Assembly (NCBI GenBank): GCA_009733715.1
Contig: WMKJ01000095.1
Span: 1-49,105, forward strand
Direction of reading: 5' to 3'
DNA: 49,105 bases
DNA from: Herpomyces periplanetae
Lineage: Eukaryota > Ascomycota > Laboulbeniomycetes > Herpomycetales > Herpomycetaceae
Under the pieces are notes generated by a model, which saw only the letters and a program-made list of their open reading frames with translations, ran no database searches and was not told where the DNA came from. Shown piece by piece: positions 41,785 to 49,105 of this stretch. The position numbers and the translations under genes were made by a program. Position 1 is the stretch's first letter; every line of letters starts with the position of its first letter.

Positions 41785-44637
41785 TCAAGGTAAGTATTTG
41801 TATACAAATCTTCCCTTATTGGTCGGATTTGCAGTGCCCGCTTCCATATCCATTACCCGCTCAAGATACTCTCGGTCCATTAACGCTTCAATACGCTCTT
41901 TAATCATTTCTTCGTTTGCGATAAACTGGATCTTTAATCTATCCCTGATCAAATCTACTAATTCTTCATGGTATAAAATACGCCGTTCTTTCATCAGTCT
42001 GACGATCATGGCTTCCATGTTAAACTCTCGTGCGCTTTTCAATCGTTTTTCCATATCATGTCTTTCTGCTTCATCTTCAACACGCAAATAGCTGGCCGTT
42101 TCTTGACTTTGGCAACTTATTTCATCTCGGACACTCGCGCCGGCACTACCACCCGTGCTATTATCCCCATTATACAAATCGTCTACATCTCGTCCATCCT
42201 CTATATTATTGTTAGCGTATCGTGAACCGACCGTGGGTCCTCCTGTTCCAATTTTCAGCCTTGCGTGTCGACTGTAAAAATTATCGTTAACGCAGAATCT
42301 ATCATGTCGAGTAATCTCTCTTGTGCTTGGTTCCTTGACCAAAAGTTGAGTTTTGCTGCCGGGAGTGCTTATACTCTGCAAATTCTTAACCAGTTCTTCA
42401 TCTCCTAAACCGGTGCCTTCACGTAGCTCTTCAAATGTAAACCATTTCTTCCGACGGGCGAATTTTTCAGTATTCCCTTCTCCTTCATTAAATTGCATTA
42501 ACAATATCATTAAACCCGTTGATACTGTTAAATCATAGACCTTCTCCCGTTTTCCACATTTATGGCGTTGAATCCTGCCGCTACGTGCCCGATAATCCTC
42601 TTCTTCGATTAAATCGTCAACTTCATCATTTTCATTTCCACGTAAGTTGTTAATGTTTCTGGATCGTTCATTTGTGTCGAAATTAGCGTAAAAGTGTACA
42701 CGAACTTCTGCCGTTCCAAGTGTAGTTTGCCAAAATAGTCGTCGTCCCGAATGCTTTTCTGCGTAAAACCCTTCAAATCCCCGCTTTAGCCCCTCAATAG
42801 GCTCGGGAAATTTACACTCTTTAAAATTCTCATAGTCCAACTCGTACGGCCATATTGTCGTCGTAAGTACTTGCACGTTAAAGTCCACATGATCAATGCT
42901 TGCTGGCTCACTGATTGCCTTCATTTTTCCTTCTCTTCCTGTATCACATATCCCGCTTTTCAATGCATTAACCGCTCGCTCGCATCGTCTTCGCCGTTTA
43001 CTATACTCTTTAAAGGCTACCATTAACTCACGAGACACATTCATATCCTTAAACATACTCTCCATTTTCATGGTAAATGCATTCCCTAGCTCAGTCTTCA
43101 TTCGTCCTACCATCTCCCGTTCCACATCTAAGCTTAACGACTTTCCAAATAATAATCGTTTACTTAAATGTTTCTTATAATATCGTTCCAGAGTATCTTT
43201 ATCATTAACATAACGCAATAGAATTACTGCTTTTCCCAATACTTCGTCAACTTCTTCTTCTGACATTCCTCGAATTCCTCGTCGCATACTTTCATTAATG
43301 AAAAGTGATATGTACTCGGCGGCTCTACCCAATGTACCGCAGTTGATAAATCTACTAAACGCTTTGGTTAATCCAGCTTGCAAATACGCATTCGACTTGA
43401 AATAATCCCGCCATACTCGATCAAATTTATCCTTTAACCGTAGTACAAGGTCTACCCATCTTAACGCTGCCTCCGTATGCAACATGGATGCGTAGCCCCA
43501 GCTTGTTTCTTCACGGGCTGACTTGATTTGATTAACGATTTCCATGTTAATCTTGTCACCCAACTCTTCAGCATGTCGCTGTAATGCTTCAGCCAAAAGT
43601 CTAACCTGTTCATCAACTCGTACATTGAGTTCATATAACAAGCGTAACTCACGACCATTCTCTCGTCCTTCCACCATATATCCCAAGCCACTTTCCATGT
43701 CAATTACCCGTGATAATTTGGTACAGATATATTCATCTTCAACTATTTTGCAAATGTCATCCTCTGTACATGGCAAAAGTATACTGGAGCATCGCTCTGT
43801 TTCTTCGCATAATCGTTGCCATGCTCGTCGTAGAAATGGACCAGCTTGCATACTTTGTATTGATAATTCGGATTCTTTGCGGTAGTACTCCCGGCTGGCT
43901 TCCAGATATATTGGTTGAAACATTGATAGGTATAGGCTACGCCCATTTAAATCCATTAAACTATGCATCATTTCTGTAACTGATTTAATAAACTCCTCAT
44001 TAATGGGTTCACCATCTCGTTGCGATTGTATCTCTTCTAATACCACCTTTACAACGATTTCAATTAGATAAACCTCATCTTTTCCTTCGCCAAATGACCA
44101 TAGTAGTATAGAATCACGAAACAAGAGCATAGCTGCATCATACACGCTAGGACGATTTTCAAGTAGACAGTAGGCTCGATCCAGGTAGGTTAGAATGTCT
44201 GATATCATTCTCACGCATAATTGATGATCGTTCCAAGTTGTCGATAATACTTTTAACAATTCTCTGCCCTTGATGATTGAACATCTTGTTTCTCTAATTT
44301 CACCGTCAACCATATTAGCTGCTACGGCGCTGAGTTCGCAAGCCGTTGCTGTTGTTAGATCTAGCAATAATCCACGTACGTGATCCACAAGCCAAGTGTA
44401 TTCAAATTGTAAAGTCCGCTGGTACAAGACATCACCTTTTTTCTTTAATACAATGCGATATGCGTGTCGATACAACTCCTCAAATGATAGCCGCGATGAA
44501 TTTTTCGCGTGAATCTCACGGAATGATGATACTAGAGTATTCCATGCATTTTCAAATTCAAAATCTTTGGTTAAGCGCCGCGAAGCTTGGAGTTTACCGG
44601 AACTATGATGAGCTGTTAAGGGCATTTTTCGCTTCAT
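41785..44637 (-). CDS. CUL3: Cullin-3, scaffold of BTB-type ubiquitin ligases
   Basis: Cullin-3 assembles ubiquitin ligases with BTB-domain adaptors at its N-terminus and the RING protein Rbx1 at its C-terminus. The single frame gives 950 residues, against about 770 in human CUL3. The N-terminal motif SRLSFEELYRHAYRIVLKKK is diagnostic for the CUL3 branch. The cullin-homology domain follows (VILLRYVNDKDTLERYYKKH, LSKRLLFGKS, IWPYE, LFWQTTLGTAEV). The winged-helix end has the neddylation lysine in AMIVRLMKERR (K883) and ends YKYLP. The extra length comes from inserted polar segments, mainly an acidic insertion between LGTAEV and the MILLMQF helix, and a Gly/Asn/Asp-rich insertion at about 800-860 just before the neddylation domain. 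Intronless. The start is the first ATG of the frame. Confidence 0.93.
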   Translation of the reverse strand: MKRKMPLTAHHSSGKLQASRRLTKDFEFENAWNTLVSSFREIHAKNSSRLSFEELYRHAYRIVLKKKGDVLYQRTLQFEYTWLVDHVRGLLLDLTTATACELSAVAANMVDGEIRETRCSIIKGRELLKVLSTTWNDHQLCVRMISDILTYLDRAYCLLENRPSVYDAAMLLFRDSILLWSFGEGKDEVYLIEIVVKVVLEEIQSQRDGEPINEEFIKSVTEMMHSLMDLNGRSLYLSMFQPIYLEASREYYRKESELSIQSMQAGPFLRRAWQRLCEETERCSSILLPCTEDDICKIVEDEYICTKLSRVIDMESGLGYMVEGRENGRELRLLYELNVRVDEQVRLLAEALQRHAEELGDKINMEIVNQIKSAREETSWGYASMLHTEAALRWVDLVLRLKDKFDRVWRDYFKSNAYLQAGLTKAFSRFINCGTLGRAAEYISLFINESMRRGIRGMSEEEVDEVLGKAVILLRYVNDKDTLERYYKKHLSKRLLFGKSLSLDVEREMVGRMKTELGNAFTMKMESMFKDMNVSRELMVAFKEYSKRRRRCERAVNALKSGICDTGREGKMKAISEPASIDHVDFNVQVLTTTIWPYELDYENFKECKFPEPIEGLKRGFEGFYAEKHSGRRLFWQTTLGTAEVRVHFYANFDTNERSRNINNLRGNENDEVDDLIEEEDYRARSGRIQRHKCGKREKVYDLTVSTGLMILLMQFNEGEGNTEKFARRKKWFTFEELREGTGLGDEELVKNLQSISTPGSKTQLLVKEPSTREITRHDRFCVNDNFYSRHARLKIGTGGPTVGSRYANNNIEDGRDVDDLYNGDNSTGGSAGASVRDEISCQSQETASYLRVEDEAERHDMEKRLKSAREFNMEAMIVRLMKERRILYHEELVDLIRDRLKIQFIANEEMIKERIEALMDREYLERVMDMEAGTANPTNKGRFVYKYLP

Positions 44638-46084
44638 TACCCGCTATACAGCCTTGAAGAACGGGAGCTGTTTCAAACCTGTCCACTCGTTGACTGTTTG
44701 ATGAAGAGTTAGAAGGGTAATGAATGTTGGGGGTATTTTTCCGAGTTCAATTGGGCTGTATGGCAGGTCAAACTTTTATGAATAGATCATGACACCTACC
44801 ACTTTTGCGCTTGAGTCCAATAGTAGAGAACCAATTCTTTGTTCAATGGAGCAAGCAATAGTATGTGTAAGTGTAATAACCGCGGATCCTGAACACTGAT
44901 ATGCACGTAACTTCATGTAATTTATATTGTTTGTTGCCGATAGCCGTGGGTGATAATGAGGAGAAAAACTAGTGCATCTCAGGTGCATAAGAATGCACAC
45001 ACGCTGAGTTTTGTGCTGGTATTTTAGTCTTTTGGAGAATAAAATGTACTTCGGTCGGCCTTTTCACTATAGCTGGTATAGTTAGCAAGTGAGTTATGAC
45101 GGGTATGTGAGCGAGTACGATTATGTCTCTGATTTTTCAGTAGATGAGTGTCCACATGTTTTTTTCTTAAGCAAACTTAGAAATATGCAATTGGAATGTG
45201 TTACCTTTTTTTTAACCTTTTCCCATGCAACGACCAATTATGGCGCGTTAACTTGATGTATAGCCAGCATTCCTCTAGGGTTAAAGAATGTTCAAGTATC
45301 ACTTTGTAAAGATATAAGTGTGCATGCTTGGTTTTTGTTTTTTGAAGGGATAATAAAGTGAACTAGCAATTCTACTTTCTCCAAGGATAATTCACGCAAT
45401 TTGAGATATAATGAGTATATCTTCAACTATGAACAAGAGTTTTCGAGATCATCATTAATGGAATGCCACAACACGAGAATTTCTCGCTTGCCGGCAAAAC
45501 TACTCAGATTATTAAGCTGCTGTTGGATTATGAGTGCGTAGAAAAGTTTTTCATTGCCATCGTTAACATCACCATCTTCGTCGCGTTCTGAATCAAGCTT
45601 CCCCGTTTTCTGTGCTATTACAATGCATCGTGGAATACTTCTCTTATTCATTCGTCTTTCGATGATACTTTATAAAATCATGCATGCAAATTCCCCAAAC
45701 TTGCGTAAGCCTCCAAAAGTTCCAATACGCATCCAAACGAATTAACGGATATATCACGATTTTGCAAGTTGCACGCAAATTCAAAGCATGTTAACTTATC
45801 AGGAAATTGGATTTAAATACGTTGATATATTCGGTGCATCTAATAAAATCTTTTGTGGTTATCTTAGATTAATTCGACGTTTGATTTAGTATCAGTTGTT
45901 GAATGAAGTAAGATCTCGACATCTAATTTATTAAACGGTAACTCGTTTGACTTGTTGACTAGAATCACTATTTTTGCTCCTACATTTTAACTGGTTTGAT
46001 AAATGCTTTGAAATTTTCAAATTATGAAGAAGTTTGTGATTCATTTTGCAAATAAATCCAAGTTGGATTCTTCTGTTAGCATGA
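44638..46084. other. CUL3 upstream region
   Basis: 1.4 kb with no gene I can name. It includes a minus-strand ATG-started frame of 74 codons (45651-45427, MNKRSIPRCIVIAQKTGKLD...) with an ordinary-looking composition that may be a small gene or exon, or chance. The rest is AT-rich. Confidence 0.45.
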
Positions 46085-46509
46085 TCATGAAGCTAATATT
46101 TCATTAAGGCTAGATAGTTTGTTGCGAGTCCCAAAATATTTTCCGCTTAACAAGCGGGACTTATACCCGGTTAATGTATCAGTTGGAATAAGGTCGTTTC
46201 CAAGATATACGAATTTGGTCTGAGTTTTGGGAGAAAATTCAGTGAAGTTGCTGAAGTTGGGCCTAAAATTCTGCCAAAATAATCGAGTATTATTAGTATG
46301 GAAATATTTGGGCAGTAATTAAAGTGAAGTAAACCTGAGAATAAATGAGCATCTAGCTGCAAAGTCCACAGCTGTATGTACGGTACGCAATTTACGCTGC
46401 ACGATCCAAACCGCCGGCCACACTCCGTCAACGTCCGCAAGCCTAATGCATTTATTACCGGATTGGGAGAAGATTTTGCCAGAATAACAACTTGACGAGT
46501 TTTCAACAT
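46085..46509 (-). CDS. Hypothetical two-exon small protein with basic N-terminus
   Basis: Exon 1 (46509-46396) encodes MLKTRQVVILAKSSPNPVIN and ends at RRFGSCS before a GTAAAT donor. Exon 2 (46270-46085) starts at NFRPNFSNFTEF and ends at LNEILAS. Both are in phase 0, so joining them gives 99 residues. The 125-nt intron has a perfect TACTAAT branch sequence (46298-46292) about 21 bases before its CAG acceptor, which is the best evidence that the gene is real. The N-terminus is basic and Ser/Arg-rich without acidic residues up to the glutamate near 29, which would suit a mitochondrial presequence. I do not recognise the family. It lies in the same direction as CWF19L1, 179 bp downstream of its stop. 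Confidence 0.4.
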
Positions 46510-46688
46510 ATTTTATGCTAAATCCAAGCTATCATTGTACAATTATTAACTCAATCTACGCAGGTGATTTGTCCGGTTTATTGCTCAAGTATATACGGCT
46601 GAAAATGGCCAGTTTAAGCCAGGAAATACTTTTAAAATCTAACCGTCTCTATCGTTACCTTGTGCTGCCTCTTCTGAGGGCTTCACAG

Positions 46689-48492
46689 CTATACTGGGAT
46701 AAACAGTCTAAAACTCTTCTTGAATTGTTCAGCTTCAGATTCTTCAATTTTCCGACTTTGTATACACGACCGCCAATTTATTCGATGGTCCAAGTTAAGT
46801 ATTCGAGCCAAAGTTTGCCTGCAAAATTGTAAATCAAAGTTAAATGATCGATCCAGGTATAAAACCATGGTCTTACATTTTGCGTAAAATCGTTGTACTG
46901 GCGGATCAGAATTCTCCACTTGTGCAAACTGGCTATCTTGTATACCTGAGTATACGACGATTCGAAGATATTCTCCCTTCATAACCCTAGGAAGTTCCTT
47001 CATGACGAATTGACCAGGTTTTTGTTCCACGGGCATCAGTTCAAGGTTATCATCGTATACGTGAAATTCAGGATAGCCGAGTAATTTACTCTGTTGTTTA
47101 AACGTTTTCTCGATTTGTCCTGATTCGATCAAGCTTAACGGGCACGCTAACATTTGAAGATGTGCATGAACACCACGTTGTCGACTGATTTCCCAGCATA
47201 CACTACCCAACTTATACTCTTCTTGACACCCAAATGATGTATAGAATGAATTCAGTGCCATCCAAAATTGCCAGATTTCCTTCCAAATCTTATCAAGATC
47301 TTTTCCCTGATTGATTTGATTAAATGCTGCGGCATGAACCAATGGTACTATGAGGTTATGACCCGCACATTCCATTCCTTTAAACGTTCCTGATACACTC
47401 AATGGTCCTTTGGGAATAGCTAAATAGGATTCCTCGCCTATATTCGTAACAAGATGCGTTTCAATGCTTGGATTGGCCAAACAGAAAAAACATTCATTGG
47501 CCGTGGGTAACGTCTGTCTTGAACGTTTTATATTGCCATAGCCCGAAATAACCTTTGTTGGAATATTCGAACAATCAAACCGTGAATACACTTCAGATGG
47601 TGTTGGACGCTTGCGTAAATTCTCTATAAACGGTGATGATGTAGCATCAGTTGGAATGGGTACACTGATATTACCAGGTGTAATTTTGAAAGCGTAGATC
47701 CATTTCTGATTCACTGGATTCTCGAAACTTGCAAGGCTTATGAATCGTGTACATCGACCCATCGTTAAATTATCTATATCAGTTTGACTGATAAACGGCT
47801 CTCGTTCAAAATAAGTGTCTTTCATCACGGAAAAATGATATAAGGGTTTTAGTCCTGCACACAAAGTGCTAATTAATTCGCTGTCCAATTCCTTAAAAGC
47901 GTTTTCTCCCATCCCAATTCGGGATCCTCGACGTATGTGCGCCGGCCATTGTGTTGTCATTAGTATATCTGGTGATTTAACTTCCTTGAGCAAGCACTTA
48001 ACATCTTCCACATCGTATTCATTATCGCATTCTCCAATGCTTCTGCTCGTTTCATTTGCTTCTAGTTTGTCACCATTCGCTCTCTTCATTATTCCTCCCA
48101 GGGCAACAATGCTAATACCTTCCATGGTTTTGGTAAATCCACGACGTCCCAAATAAAAAAGATTAGAGCATACATTGCCATCATCTGTTTGAATTTTTGC
48201 TGCAATCAATTCCGGTATTTTATTCCGTCCAACCGAAAAGTATGTAGGTACATCAATAAATATTTTTTCGTTTACCAAATCTTTTAAATCACAATGTTCA
48301 CTCTCATCTTCTCCAAATAAATCTCCAGCAATCAACGCAAGATTGAATGATGTCTTTTTATTTAATTTATTTAGCATTTGGAAAGCTTCCCTAAATGCTC
48401 CTCGAACATCTCCGATAACTACTCTATCAATAAATATCAACATCCCATTTCCAAATATTCCATTTCTCGCTGTCGACTTACATATTTAACAT
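46689..48492 (-). CDS. DRN1: CWF19-like protein 1 (CWF19L1/Drn1), lariat debranching cofactor
   Basis: CWF19L1 (yeast Drn1) has a metallophosphoesterase-like N-terminal domain and C-terminal CwfJ domains, and assists Dbr1 in intron-lariat turnover. Exon 2 (48423-46689) shows VVIGDVRGAF at its start and ALIAGDLFGED. The CwfJ_C_1/HIT-like block follows (ECFFCLANPSIETHLVTNIG, GHNLIVPLVH) and then CwfJ_C_2 (VMKGEYLRIVVYSG, INWRSC). The tail FKKSFRLFIPV matches the family end. The frame's own first ATG (48443) gives a poor start. Instead, an 11-nt first exon (48492-48482, ATG TTA AAT AT) with GTAAGT donor joins across a 58-nt intron to give MLNIVVIGDVRG, as expected; total 581 residues. It is divergent from UTP20, with 268 bp between start codons. 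Confidence 0.88.
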
Positions 48493-48760
48493 GTTACCGC
48501 TTGAACATTTAATAATTTATTTGAATCATTATCACGAAATCTCCCTGCTAAGTCGACTCTTCATTTTTGTCCTCGTCCTCGCCGCCGCCACCGGAGATAA
48601 ATTTATCCGCAATCCCACCTTCGGCTAATCTGGAGATTTACGATACATGAAGACGTGGAAAATAATTATCCAAAAAACATTTTTTTTATGCTGTTCTACG
48701 TTCATTGATGGCAATATTCTTGATTTGTCAAACTGTAATGGACTTTGACTTGATTTAGCT

Positions 48761-49105
48761 ATGCAAAATCAAATTGTGAAACATGATCACCGCAAAGGAT
48801 TGCGCAAAAGACAAACTACAAATGCCTCTGAATCTCGTTTGGCTACACACCGTTTCATCGGCTTTTTGGAACGGATTTCCTTAATCAAAGTAGATCCTCT
48901 TCATTTAGCGCGAAAAAATCACACATTTAATCAAAGTGGAGGTAGTGATGCTCCTATCACATTTTCTTACTTTCGCGAGAGCCTTGAACATTGGAAAGTA
49001 TTAAATTTATCAGGCAAATTTTCCCAATTCGTCGATGAAGTAGACCAGATATCAGAATCATTGCCACTCTTATTATACCATGAAGATAAAATCAAAGATT
49101 CTCTT
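48761..49105 (+). CDS. UTP20: UTP20-like U3 snoRNP (SSU processome) protein, N-terminal fragment
   Basis: UTP20 is a giant HEAT-repeat protein of the small-subunit processome, needed for 18S rRNA maturation in the nucleolus. The 115 visible residues include ESRLATHRFIGFLERISLIK, then TFSYFRESLEHWKVLNLSGKF and LPLLLYHEDKIKDSL. This matches the start of the family (HRFxSFxERxAxI, YFxExLxKWxELNLT, LxxLLxHxxxI). The ATG at 48761 follows a run of stops, and the basic lead MQNQIVKHDHRKGLRKRQ fits. The frame runs off the window edge, so more than 95 percent of the protein is missing here. The call rests on a short stretch. Confidence 0.75.
   Translation, partial: MQNQIVKHDHRKGLRKRQTTNASESRLATHRFIGFLERISLIKVDPLHLARKNHTFNQSGGSDAPITFSYFRESLEHWKVLNLSGKFSQFVDEVDQISESLPLLLYHEDKIKDSL

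Noticed and set aside
48424-48443. ATG at 48443 as the start of CWF19L1
   Set aside because: It gives MLIFIDRVVIGD; the bases before AGTAGTTATCGG look like an intron end (TTGATAG), and the 11-nt exon restores the expected N-terminus.

Overview
The window is a stretch of a fungal nuclear genome. This rests on SAGA subunit Ada1, the Gap1-type RasGAP, a GH128 (Asl1-like) wall glucanase, a Mis14-like kinetochore protein and Exo5. The introns are short (58-415 nt), GT-AG, and in places carry TACTAAT/CTAAC branch sites. A complex I 24 kDa subunit argues against Saccharomyces- or Schizosaccharomyces-type yeasts. I cannot place it more closely by eye. I saw no transposase, reverse transcriptase, LTR, virus-like gene or CRISPR.

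Layout: 33-4266 (+) is the C-terminal part of GCN1, followed in the same direction by ADA1 (4758-6788). PRP6 (6949-9993, -), MSH2 (10286-13216, -) and a Mis14/Nsl1-like gene (13614-14624, -) follow. After a 2.8 kb gap come a seven-exon Gap1-type RasGAP (17405-20379, -), a 2 kb gap with microsatellites, and three-exon S-adenosylmethionine synthetase (22407-24126, -). Across a 1.2 kb divergent promoter lies EXO5 (25342-26975, +). The next three genes look mitochondrial: a 1009-residue PPR-like helical protein (27030-30059, -), bS18m (30286-31069, +) and the complex I 24 kDa subunit (31261-32487, -). A secreted GH128 hydrolase (34349-35188, -) is followed by a 5.3 kb stretch without recognisable protein genes. 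Then come ribosomal protein eL30 in five small exons (40446-41283, +), cullin-3 (41785-44637, -), a possible 99-residue two-exon gene (46085-46509, -), CWF19L1/Drn1 with an 11-nt first exon (46689-48492, -), and the start of UTP20 (48761 to the window end, +).

Most genes are unrelated housekeeping neighbours. Two loose groupings stand out: GCN1 beside ADA1 (both serve amino-acid control in yeast), and a mitochondrial block at 25-32.5 kb. RTCACRTG (Cbf1-type E-box) sites recur in promoters, with five in 186 bp directly upstream of the complex I gene. Exon boundaries were placed by hand from reading frame, GT-AG borders and remembered family sequences, not by computation. I did not find a convincing new multi-gene system. 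The best leads are the E-box cluster, the large empty region with a possible Pol III element, a possible kink-turn at the eL30 5' splice site, and the unrecognised small gene.
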